Origin: an uncultured Dialister sp.
GTDB lineage: Bacteria; Bacillota; Negativicutes; Veillonellales; Dialisteraceae
Reading direction: 5' to 3'
NCBI GenBank assembly: GCA_934216155.1
Contig: CAKQBK010000088.1
Coordinates: 1 to 7,463 of the forward strand
DNA: 7,463 nucleotides
Positions 1-5,264 of the stretch are shown piece by piece (position 1 is the first letter of the stretch; every line of letters starts with the position of its first letter). A program made the translations under genes and the position numbers. The notes beneath the pieces were generated by a model. The model ran no database searches. It was not told where the DNA came from and saw only the letters and a list, made by a program, of their open reading frames with translations.

Positions 1-126
1 AACCCTAAACCCTAAACCCTAAACCCTAAACCCTAAACCCTAAACCCTAAACCCTAAACCCTAAACCCTAAACCCTAAACCCTAGTCACCAGTCACCAGT
101 CCCTAATCACCAGTTCCTAATCACCA
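1..126. repeat. Heptanucleotide tandem array, telomere-like (CCCTAAA)n grading into diverged heptamers
   Basis: Positions 3-79 are eleven perfect CCCTAAA units (TTTAGGG on the minus strand, the plant-type telomere word). The 7-nt phase then continues without a break through CCCTAGT, CACCAGT, CACCAGT, CCCTAAT, CACCAGT, TCCTAAT and CACCA up to 126. The unbroken phase argues that both parts are one array. Read on the minus strand the units (TAGGGTT, TAGGGAC, TGGTGAC, TAGGAAC) resemble the GTTAGGA/GTGAGGA heptamers elsewhere in the window. The array reaches the window edge, so its true length and any associated hairpin are unknown. It ends only 28 nt before the likely start codon of the next gene and occupies the place where its promoter would be. 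Confidence 0.95.
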
Positions 127-153
127 TATATGCAAAGGAGATATACACAATTC

Positions 154-1017
154 ATGAATCACACATCAAAAACAACAACCTTGGGCATCTTGGCTTCTAT
201 CCTGGCCGCATTTTTCTTTACCGGTATGGATGTGGGGGCCAAAGCGGTGGGCTATTTAGGCACCGGTGAGTTGACTTTTGTGCGTGGCATTGTGGGATTG
301 GCCTTTTTACCTTTTTTGGCATGGCGCACCAGGGAGGCTGTATTTTCTGGAAAAGACTTTTGGATTTTGCAACTTCGGGGATTTATGGGTGGCTTGGGCA
401 TTTTGCTGTTTTTCTATTGTTTAAAAGGCGTAACTTTAGGAGACGCATCCATTTTGGCCCAACTGGCTGCCTTCTTCATGTGTCTCTTATCACCCATTTT
501 CTTGAAAACAACACCGTCTGGGAATATTCGTCCCTGGTTGGTGGTGATTACCATCGGAGCGGCGTTGGTTTTGCAAGTATGGAATTTCTCGTCCTTTAAT
601 GGCTATGCTTTGATAGGCATGGTTTCTGCGTTTTGTTCTGCCTGTGCGTATACATGTATTGGGAAACTGACAGAACGGGGCGGCCATTCCGGAATCGAGC
701 TTGTTTTTTATTTCCAGTTTTACAGCATGCTTGGCGGCTTGCTTCTCATGGTAGGGGATACGGCCGTGATGCCACAGCGGGAAGAATGGTGCTGGTTATT
801 GGTTCTATCCGTATCGGCCCTACTGGCCCAACTGGCTTTCACCTGGGCCTGCACCCATATCCATCCGGTGACGGTCAATTTCGTGATGTATACAGGTATT
901 CTCTTCCATGTACTTTTAGGCTGGCTCCTCTGGGGAGAAGCCCTATCCCTCTTCTCCTGGATCGGCGGTGCACTGATCGTACTCGGCAGTGGTATGTTAC
1001 TCATTAAGAGCAGGTAA
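154..1017 (+). CDS. EamA/DMT-superfamily membrane transporter
   Basis: Integral membrane protein of the drug/metabolite transporter superfamily (EamA family), 287 aa from the chosen start. The sequence is almost entirely hydrophobic segments separated by short polar loops, compatible with ten membrane helices arranged as two five-helix halves, the usual form of the family. Typical features are an early helix ending in MDVGAKAV, a charged TREAVFSGKDF loop, and a final helix followed by the short basic tail KSR. The substrate (metabolite, amino acid or drug, in or out) cannot be read from sequence. Start choice: ATG 130 lies at the edge of the heptamer array with no ribosome site, while ATG 154 follows AAGGAG at 135-140, though at a long 13-nt spacing. 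No promoter is visible, because the upstream DNA is all heptamer repeat. There is no clear terminator after the stop. Confidence 0.88.
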   Translation: MNHTSKTTTLGILASILAAFFFTGMDVGAKAVGYLGTGELTFVRGIVGLAFLPFLAWRTREAVFSGKDFWILQLRGFMGGLGILLFFYCLKGVTLGDASILAQLAAFFMCLLSPIFLKTTPSGNIRPWLVVITIGAALVLQVWNFSSFNGYALIGMVSAFCSACAYTCIGKLTERGGHSGIELVFYFQFYSMLGGLLLMVGDTAVMPQREEWCWLLVLSVSALLAQLAFTWACTHIHPVTVNFVMYTGILFHVLLGWLLWGEALSLFSWIGGALIVLGSGMLLIKSR

Positions 1018-1064
1018 TATATGGTGGATTCCTGTTGCGGCACTTTTCGTGAAATTGGGTGGAT

Positions 1065-1332
1065 AAAAGGTTATGATTCTGCAGGATTCACTGGTGACAT
1101 GTTTCCTTGATAACAATTGTCAATAGGTTATTATCCGACATATTAGGACTATTTCACAAATAGATAACGCCGCTATAGAAAAGGTTATGCATGAAACATA
1201 ATAACCTTTCATAACCCTTCAGGTAGGGTATCTCTTCCATGTTAAAAAATGGAATCTGTAGAATGGTAACCTTTTGACAGTCCATTTTTATAGCAACTGA
1301 TACAAACGAAATCAGCAGAGCAATAACCTTTT
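1065..1332. mobile_element. MITE-like hairpin element E1, with a doubled right end
   Basis: The left end (1065-1084, AAAAGGTTATGATTCTGCAG) is matched in inverted orientation by 1256-1275 at about 17 of 20 positions, giving a 211-bp unit. A second, more diverged right end lies at 1315-1332 (GCAGAGCAATAACCTTTT). Inside are the inverted arms AAAGGTTAT (1180-1188) and ATAACCTTT (1201-1209). The same ends and the GGTTAT-rich core recur in E3 (5005-5194) and E2 (6330-6506). It has no coding capacity. It fills the space between the transporter gene and the rpmH promoter. The 'mobile' label is inferred from the terminal inverted repeats and copy number; no transposase and no clear target-site duplication is seen. 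Confidence 0.65.
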
Positions 1333-1390
1333 GAGTTATACGTTTAAATGACTTTTGATGTGTAAATCAAGGAGAAAATCACATTTCTCA

Positions 1391-1419
1391 TTGACATGTT
1401 TCTATGACTTAGATATAAT
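1391..1419 (+). promoter_or_regulatory. Sigma-A promoter of rpmH-rnpA-yidD
   Basis: Perfect consensus -35 TTGACA (1391-1396), 17-bp spacer and perfect -10 TATAAT (1414-1419). Transcription should start near 1426, leaving a leader of about 50 nt before rpmH. A small inverted repeat, GAGAAA/TTTCTC (1372-1389), abuts the -35 and might be an operator, but this is speculative. Confidence 0.9.
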
Positions 1420-1475
1420 TATTCTGTTATGGTGCACGCAAATAGCACGACCACGATGTAAGGAGGTGTTTATAC

Positions 1476-1613
1476 ATGGCAAAGATGACATTCCAGCCGA
1501 ACAACCACTGGAGAAAACAGACCCACGGTTTCCGCGCTCGTATGAAGACAAAAGCAGGCCGTATTGTTCTGAAGAGAAGAAGAGCAAAAGGCAGAAAGGT
1601 ATTAAGTGCCTAA
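1476..1613 (+). CDS. rpmH: 50S ribosomal protein L34
   Basis: Ribosomal protein L34 of the large subunit, 45 aa, starting [19 protein letters not shown] and ending KGRKVLSA. The TFQPNN opening, [23 protein letters not shown] and the VLSA terminus are all diagnostic for L34, and the length is normal (44-46 aa). The small extra AKM at the N terminus, compared with the usual MKRTFQPN, is a minor variation. The ATG at 1476 is preceded by a very strong AAGGAGGTG at 1460-1468. It is first in its transcription unit, under the consensus promoter at 1391-1419. Its last 8 nt overlap the start of rnpA, the usual rpmH-rnpA coupling. A longer open frame over the same DNA (1355-1618) is out of frame and not the gene. 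Confidence 0.98.
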   Translation: MAKMTFQPNNHWRKQTHGFRARMKTKAGRIVLKRRRAKGRKVLSA

Positions 1614-1986
1614 TCTAGAAGAGAACGAGGAGAGGGTGGGGTTCACACTCCCCCGGTCTTCCCGTATAAGACAGAACAGGGATTACCGTAGAATTTATCG
1701 GTCCGGTAAACGTTTCAGCAACAGAGCAGGGCTTTGCTATGTAGTAAAGACGAAGCGAAGTGCTGTACGGATTGGCTTCGTTTCGACGAAGAAAATCGGC
1801 CATGCCTTTGCACGCAATCGTGCACGGCGTCTCATGAAGGAAGTCTATCGCCTTCATATGGCTGAGCTCAAGCCGAATTGCGAAGCGGTCATGCTGGCAG
1901 GCTCTTTCCTGACCAGGGCCACCTATCAGGAAGCGGAGAAAGCTATTTTATCATTGTGGCGCAAAGCTGGAATCCTGGTGAAATAA
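1606..1986 (+). CDS. rnpA: Ribonuclease P protein component
   Basis: Protein subunit of RNase P, which with the M1-type RNA trims the 5' leader of precursor tRNAs. It is 126 aa if started at GTG 1606. The family signature is clear: [20 protein letters not shown] near the N terminus, where related proteins have a basic ENRLKKNKDF-type segment, and [19 protein letters not shown], the RNR motif that contacts RNA, near residues 65-84. The start is chosen because AAAGG at 1595-1599 lies 6 nt upstream and the 8-nt overlap with rpmH suits translational coupling. GTG 1636 would give a 116-aa protein closer to the usual length, but GAGGAG lies only 3 nt before it, so the exact start is open. yidD begins 2 nt after the stop. 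Confidence 0.95.
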   Translation: MPNLEENEERVGFTLPRSSRIRQNRDYRRIYRSGKRFSNRAGLCYVVKTKRSAVRIGFVSTKKIGHAFARNRARRLMKEVYRLHMAELKPNCEAVMLAGSFLTRATYQEAEKAILSLWRKAGILVK

Positions 1987-1988
1987 TC

Positions 1989-2198
1989 ATGAAAGTTTTT
2001 CTGATCGCTTTGATCCGATTTTATAGAACTTTTATATCTCCCCTGAAGCCTCCTTGCTGTCGTTTCTATCCGACCTGCAGTGAGTATGCATTGCAGGCAC
2101 TGCAAAAATATGGAGCCCTAAAAGGCAGCTGGCTCGCGATCAAACGGATTTCAAAATGTCACCCTTTCCATAAGGGAGGCTATGATCCTTTGCCGTGA
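1989..2198 (+). CDS. yidD: Membrane protein insertion efficiency factor YidD
   Basis: Small YidD/Haemolytic-family protein, 69 aa. It is a peripheral inner-membrane protein thought to help YidC/Sec insert membrane proteins. Diagnostic features are the amphipathic N terminus [19 protein letters not shown], the cysteine cluster [37 protein letters not shown], and the closing GGYDPLP. The start at ATG 1989 gives the standard length; an open frame reaches back to 1878 but would overlap rnpA and add non-family sequence. It sits 2 nt behind rnpA with only a weak ribosome site, so translation is probably coupled. Normally yidC follows directly. Here a repeat island of about 400 bp intervenes. Confidence 0.95.
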   Translation: MKVFLIALIRFYRTFISPLKPPCCRFYPTCSEYALQALQKYGALKGSWLAIKRISKCHPFHKGGYDPLP

Positions 2199-2214
2199 AA
2201 AAGGCTGCTTTTTT
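2198..2214 (+). terminator. Degenerate terminator remnant after yidD
   Basis: AAAAAG (2198-2203), a 4-nt GCTG loop and CTTTTT form only a weak A-U hairpin. The 12-mer GGCTGCTTTTTT (2203-2214) is identical to the right half of the strong khpB terminator at 4397-4408, but the left GC arm is missing. It looks like a terminator that lost its 5' arm and is probably inefficient. Confidence 0.35.
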
Positions 2215-2229
2215 AATACGTAAAAGCAA

Positions 2230-2305
2230 TTAGGAGTGAGGAGTGAGGAGTGAGGAGTGAAGGTGGCGGCGCACAGTTCATATAGCGCCGCAAAATTTAT
2301 ATAAG
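2230..2305 (+). repeat. Heptamer-hairpin repeat U1
   Basis: TTAGGA followed by repeated GTGAGGA heptamers (about 2230-2260), then the hairpin GCGGCGC (2266-2272), loop ACAGTTCATATA (2273-2284) and GCGCCGC (2285-2291), then the AT-rich tail AAAATTTATATAAGG. It begins about 32 nt after the yidD stop, in the sense orientation. It faces U2 in inverted orientation. Confidence 0.9.
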
Positions 2306-2358
2306 GAATATAGGTGAAATGAATTAGTGGTACAGTAGCTACATATCGAGAGGTTTTT

Positions 2359-2398
2359 CCTAATCCCTAGATCCCTAGCTACGAATCCCTAATCCCTA
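2359..2398. repeat. Degenerate TCCCTA heptamer patch inside the yidD-yidC island
   Basis: Four TCCCTA words start at 2364, 2372, 2386 and 2393, spaced 8, 14 and 7 nt apart. The sequence is close to the CCCTAAA/TCCCTAA units at the left edge of the window. It directly abuts U2 and so connects the telomere-like form with the GTGAGGA form at one site. Confidence 0.7.
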
Positions 2399-2480
2399 TT
2401 TTTATATAAATTTCGGCGGCTATATGAATTGTGCCGCCGTTCCAACACTCCTCACTCCTAATTCCTAACTCCTCACTATA
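2398..2480 (-). repeat. Heptamer-hairpin repeat U2 (inverted relative to U1)
   Basis: Read on the minus strand: GTGAGGA, GTTAGGA, ATTAGGA, GTGAGGA heptamers (about 2445-2480), then stem CGGCGGC, loop ACAATTCATATA, GCCGCCG (occupying 2414-2439), then AAATTTATATAA. The stem sequence differs from U1 on both sides and still pairs fully, while the loop differs by one base. Together with U1 it makes a long-range inverted repeat spanning 2230-2480. Confidence 0.9.
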
Positions 2481-2602
2481 AGTTGGCGTTTATTTCCTCA
2501 CCATAACAAAAGAAAAAGTTCCCCAAAACTCACTAGGCTCTTGAAATTTAGAAGGCCTGGGTATTTAGCGGCTGCAATATAGGCCGTATAAGGAGTCATT
2601 GA

Positions 2603-3559
2603 ATGAGTGATTTTCAAATTCCCGTTCTTTCTCAATTGGTAGGATTTCTGGCAGAAATCATGCGTGTATGCCTGGAATTCTGCTACAAGATGACAGAAGA
2701 CATGGGATTCCCGAGCTATGGGATTGCCATCATTGTTTTGACCATTATCATCAAAACGTTGCTGCTTCCTTTAGCACTGAAACAGATCCGGTCCATGAAG
2801 GCCATGCAGGCGATTCAGCCGGAAATGCAGAAAATTCAGAAGAAGTACAAGAATGACCCACAGAAACTTCGTGAAGAAATGGGTAAACTGTACAAAGAAA
2901 ATGGCGCCTCTCCTTTGTCTGGCTGCCTACCTCTTCTGATTCAGATGCCATTCCTGGTTTCTATCTACTACGCCCTGCAGGGATTTGCCTATGATCCGGC
3001 CCATGAAAGTTTCCTGTGGCTGGAAAGTCTGGCTGTACCGGATGAAACCTATATCCTGCCTGTACTGTCTGCAGCATCTACTTTTATTATTTCCTGGCAG
3101 ACCACACCAAAAGATGCACCGAGCAATCAGAAAACCATGCTTCTCATGATGCCTATCATGATTGGTTGGATGTCTCTCAATTTCCCAAGTGGTCTTGTTA
3201 TTTACTGGATTGTCTGCAACCTGTATCAGTTGGTACAGCAGACCATCATGTATCGTGATGAAATGGTGGAACGCCTTAGCGGGAAAGCACCGGCGAAAGG
3301 CACTCTGACTGTCCATGGAGATAACCAGCCAAAAGCAGAACCAAAGAAAAAGAAGATTATCCGCAAAAAGGTGATCAAGAAAGTCGTCAAGAAGAAGGAC
3401 GATGCACCAAAGGCAGACGCTGAACAAGAAAATAAGAAAGAATCGACCAAAGTGGATTCTTCTGACAAAGATGTGAAAGAAACCGGCACTAAGAAACCGG
3501 AAGAAACTGTGTCCAAAGATACAGAACATGCGACTGGGGAGGCTGATGAAACGAAATGA
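2603..3559 (+). CDS. yidC: Membrane protein insertase YidC/Oxa1 family
   Basis: Inserts and folds inner-membrane proteins, alone or with SecYEG. It is 318 aa and of the short Gram-positive style, with no large periplasmic P1 domain. Core hydrophobic segments lie near 36-60, 104-129, 148-166 and 178-216. K51 sits where the family carries its conserved positive charge in the hydrophilic groove. The amphipathic cytoplasmic region 61-100 (KQIRSMKAMQAIQPEMQKIQ and following) and NFPSGLVIYW (193-202) are signatures. There is no lipobox cysteine at the N terminus, unlike many Bacilli homologues. Residues 244-318 form a long charged tail with a Lys/Arg/Ile/Val block (248-265) and an acidic end, probably for ribosome contact. 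AAGGAG at 2590-2595 fixes the ATG. The stop overlaps khpB (ATGA). No convincing promoter of its own is seen; 2541-2546 TTGAAA is weak. Confidence 0.97.
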   Translation: MSDFQIPVLSQLVGFLAEIMRVCLEFCYKMTEDMGFPSYGIAIIVLTIIIKTLLLPLALKQIRSMKAMQAIQPEMQKIQKKYKNDPQKLREEMGKLYKENGASPLSGCLPLLIQMPFLVSIYYALQGFAYDPAHESFLWLESLAVPDETYILPVLSAASTFIISWQTTPKDAPSNQKTMLLMMPIMIGWMSLNFPSGLVIYWIVCNLYQLVQQTIMYRDEMVERLSGKAPAKGTLTVHGDNQPKAEPKKKKIIRKKVIKKVVKKKDDAPKADAEQENKKESTKVDSSDKDVKETGTKKPEETVSKDTEHATGEADETK

Positions 3560-4368
3560 GAACAGTAAGAATCACAGCGAAAACCATTGAAGCTGCTGTC
3601 CAGCAGGGACTGGAACAGCTGGGAATCAGTCGTGAAGAAGCGATTGTTCATGTAGTAGAACAGCCATCCAGTGGCCTCTTTGGTATGTTCCATAAGAAAA
3701 TGGCCGTGGTAGATATTTCTGCACCGGAAGAAGCACCAGAAGAAACTCCGGTCGTGGAAGAAAAAGCAGCGGAAACCGCTCCGGTAGAACCTGCGGAAGA
3801 AAAACCGGCTCCTGCGGAAGAAGCAGCAGAAGAAGAACCGGCGGCTCCGGCTCCGGAAGAAACTCCGGCAGAAAAGAAACCCGCTCGCGAAGAATTTGTC
3901 TTCGATCCAGAAGAACAGAAACAGACCGCTGAAGAAGCAAAAGCTTTCCTGGCTGGCGTATTTAGCGGCATGCATCTCACCGTCACTATGGAATGCATGA
4001 TGAGCGAAGAACGAATCCTCATCAACCTTCATGGCGATGGATTGGGAATTCTGATCGGCAAGCATGGACAGACCCTGGATGCTCTCCAGTACCTGACCAA
4101 CTTGGCCGCTGGCAAATCCTTCCGTCATCATTACTTCGTTCTCCTCGATGTAGAAAACTACAGAGAACGTCGTAAGGACACCTTGGAAGCCTTGGCAAAA
4201 CGCTTGGCTGGCAAAGTCAAACGGACTGGCGAAGAAGTTCGCTTGGAACCGATGGCTGCTGGCGAACGTCGCATCATCCATCTGGCCCTCCAGGACGACC
4301 ATGCCATCACCACAGAATCTGAAGGCGAAGCACCGTACAGATATGTAGTGATTAAACTGAAAGACTAA
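3556..4368 (+). CDS. khpB: RNA-binding protein KhpB (Jag/EloR), Jag_N-KH-R3H
   Basis: Cytoplasmic RNA-binding protein of the Jag/KhpB/EloR family. In studied Firmicutes it partners KhpA and influences cell elongation and mRNA fate. It is 270 aa. The Jag_N domain covers about 1-55 with SSGLFGMFHKK (38-48). A linker at 56-118 is almost only Glu, Ala and Pro. The KH domain covers roughly 140-190 with the GxxG loop G168-K-H-G171. The R3H domain covers about 200-268 with R238-x3-H242 in GERRIIH. All key residues are present. ATG 3556 overlaps the yidC stop by 4 nt, so translation is coupled. The Glu/Ala/Pro linker, encoded by repetitive GAAGAA/GCA/CCG codons, explains the long spurious antisense frames here. 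A strong terminator follows. mnmE, the usual next gene, is absent. Confidence 0.96.
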   Translation: MRTVRITAKTIEAAVQQGLEQLGISREEAIVHVVEQPSSGLFGMFHKKMAVVDISAPEEAPEETPVVEEKAAETAPVEPAEEKPAPAEEAAEEEPAAPAPEETPAEKKPAREEFVFDPEEQKQTAEEAKAFLAGVFSGMHLTVTMECMMSEERILINLHGDGLGILIGKHGQTLDALQYLTNLAAGKSFRHHYFVLLDVENYRERRKDTLEALAKRLAGKVKRTGEEVRLEPMAAGERRIIHLALQDDHAITTESEGEAPYRYVVIKLKD

Positions 4369-4380
4369 TTTCTTTCATAT

Positions 4381-4409
4381 AAAAAAGCAGCCGAAAGGCT
4401 GCTTTTTTT
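4381..4409 (+). terminator. Rho-independent terminator of yidC-khpB
   Basis: AAAAAAGCAGCC (4381-4392), GAAA tetraloop (4393-4396) and GGCTGCTTTTTTT (4397-4409): a perfect stem with a stable GNRA loop and a U tract, 12 nt after the khpB stop. The A-run opposite the T-run could let it act on both strands. Confidence 0.95.
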
Positions 4410-4449
4410 GTTGCTATTTTCTTTTGTGTCAATTTTGATTTATATGGAT

Positions 4450-4559
4450 AGGGGATAGTGAGGAGTTAGGAATGAGGAGTGAGGAGTGGTGGTAGCGGCG
4501 CTTCCAAATTTTGTGCGCCGCTACCACCACTCCTCACTCCCCACTCCTAATTCCTCACT
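4450..4559. repeat. Palindromic heptamer-hairpin repeat U3
   Basis: Arms 4457-4501 and 4515-4559 are inverted copies matching at 42 of 45 positions around a 13-nt loop (4502-4514). Each arm carries heptamers (GTGAGGA, GTTAGGA, ATGAGGA, GTGAGGA), then GTGGTAGCGGCGC at the loop end. One further heptamer, GGGGATA, extends the left arm to 4450. It is unlike other copies in having heptamers on both sides and no AT-rich tail. It sits between the convergent khpB and the minus-strand small gene, whose stop is 10 nt away, and could terminate either. Confidence 0.92.
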
Positions 4560-4569
4560 GCTTTTAAAA

Positions 4570-4872
4570 TTACCAATCAATCCAGGTGAGGGCTTTTTCT
4601 AGTTCGTAGAATGTTTTCCCATCCCACAGGATGTCTTCTGTGAGGTGGTTCAGTACATCGTCTGGGTCTTCTGATTCGTAGTTATAAATCAGTTCCATAA
4701 ATTCTTCAAATGGTTCTTTGGAAAAACGGTATTTCTCTACACTGATGCTGTAGGTATCTCTTCCCGGATGGTATTTCAATCCAGAAAAACGATACACATA
4801 CCCTCTGTGACGGACAGAAGCTTCTCCGTCGTTCATATAGTCAATAAATTCGTCCGCGTCGCCGCCTTGCAT
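4570..4872 (-). CDS. Hypothetical acidic 100-aa protein
   Basis: I do not recognise this family. The protein is 100 aa, strongly acidic and rich in aromatic residues, with no signal peptide, membrane segment or cysteine. It starts MQGGDADEFIDYMNDGEASV, has a likely beta-rich middle (HRGYVYRFSGLKYHP, DTYSISVEKYRF) and an acidic helical C-terminal half (EPFEEFMELIYNYE, DPDDVLNHLTEDI) ending TWIDW. It looks like a small soluble folded protein. It is a real gene on three grounds: AGGAG (complement of 4880-4884) is 7 nt before the ATG, a TATAAT lies upstream at 4915-4920, and the composition is protein-like. It stands alone between repeats U3 and U4. An orphan regulator, inhibitor or immunity-type protein is possible but unsupported. 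Confidence 0.8.
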   Translation of the reverse strand: MQGGDADEFIDYMNDGEASVRHRGYVYRFSGLKYHPGRDTYSISVEKYRFSKEPFEEFMELIYNYESEDPDDVLNHLTEDILWDGKTFYELEKALTWIDW

Positions 4873-4914
4873 AATGATTCTCCTTTTTTATTACATACGA
4901 AATATATCAATTCT

Positions 4915-4920
4915 ATTATA
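4915..4920 (-). promoter_or_regulatory. Likely -10 element for the small minus-strand gene
   Basis: TATAAT on the minus strand (ATTATA at 4915-4920), about 43 nt before the start codon. The -35 position at 17-bp spacing reads TTCTAA, which belongs to the U4 heptamer array. If this promoter is used, the repeat supplies its poor -35 hexamer. Confidence 0.55.
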
Positions 4921-4936
4921 CAGGAAAGGCTTGAAA

Positions 4937-5002
4937 GTTAGAAGTGAGAAGTTAGAAGTGAGAAGTGGCGGAAGGGGCCCACAATTCATATAGGGCCCTT
5001 TT
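4937..5002 (+). repeat. Heptamer-hairpin repeat U4
   Basis: GTTAGAA, GTGAGAA, GTTAGAA, GTGAGAA (4937-4964), then AAGGGGCCC (4972-4980), loop ACAATTCATATA (4981-4992) and GGGCCC (4993-4998) followed by TTTT. The stem is GGGCCC/GGGCCC extended by one G-T and two A-T pairs, a different sequence from the GCGGCGC stems, while the loop is identical to that of U2. It lies upstream of the small minus-strand gene and abuts element E3. Confidence 0.9.
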
Positions 5003-5004
5003 AT

Positions 5005-5194
5005 AAAGGGGTATTATTGTGCTGATTTCTATCTCAAACATACTGGTATGTACCGCTACCGTCAAGGTTAAAAAGGTTATATCAGGTTATGGGTTTACCG
5101 TAAGTTTCATAACCCTATATAACCTCTTTAACCTTTTGACAGGCGGTAAAACTGACATGTTTGGAAATGAGAATCTGCAGAATAGTAACCTTTT
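5005..5194. mobile_element. MITE-like hairpin element E3
   Basis: The left end AAAGGGGTATTATTGTGCTG (from 5006) is a diverged inverted partner of GCAGAATAGTAACCTTTT (5177-5194). The core is a strong inverted repeat: arms 5064-5091 and 5108-5135 match at 25 of 28 positions around a 16-nt loop. Outside the core, TACCGC/GCGGTA and AAACAT/ATGTTT also pair, so nearly the whole 190 bp folds as one imperfect hairpin. It has no coding capacity. It lies exactly between U4 and U5, which point toward each other. Confidence 0.65.
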
Positions 5195-5202
5195 AATCAT
5201 TT

Positions 5203-5261
5203 GCGGCGCTTCCAAATTTAATGCGCCGCCACCACCATTCCTCATTCCTAACTCCTCATTC
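5203..5261 (-). repeat. Heptamer-hairpin repeat U5
   Basis: On the minus strand: ATGAGGA, GTTAGGA, ATGAGGA heptamers (about 5238-5261), a GTGGTG run, then stem GCGGCGC, 13-nt loop ATTAAATTTGGAA, GCGCCGC (5203-5229), then AAATGATTAAAAGG leading into E3. The heptamers begin about 4 nt after the hydrolase stop codon and in its sense orientation. Confidence 0.9.
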
Positions 5262-5264
5262 AAA

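Noticed and set aside
1..126. CRISPR array or eukaryotic telomere contamination
   Set aside because: There are no spacers between units, and the units grade in phase into local bacterial heptamers next to a bacterial gene.
1018..1390. Possible oriC with DnaA boxes upstream of rpmH
   Set aside because: Only loose matches such as TTATCCGACA are present; there is no cluster of TTATCCACA boxes and no dnaA. The GGTTAT words belong to element E1.
1355..1618. Open frame of 87 codons over the rpmH region
   Set aside because: It is the wrong frame over rpmH; the real L34 frame is 1476-1613 with a strong ribosome site.
2541..2580. Promoter for yidC
   Set aside because: TTGAAA is present, but the candidate -10 sequences (TATTTA at 15 bp, CAATAT further on) are poor in sequence or spacing, so it is not listed as a feature.
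2927..3529. Antisense open frame (200 codons) opposite yidC
   Set aside because: Low-complexity Phe/Leu-rich shadow of the lysine-rich YidC tail.
3226..4302. Long antisense open frame (358 codons) opposite yidC and khpB
   Set aside because: It is rich in Phe, Arg and Ser from reversed GAA/AAG/GCA codons, has no family features, and lies opposite two clear conserved genes.
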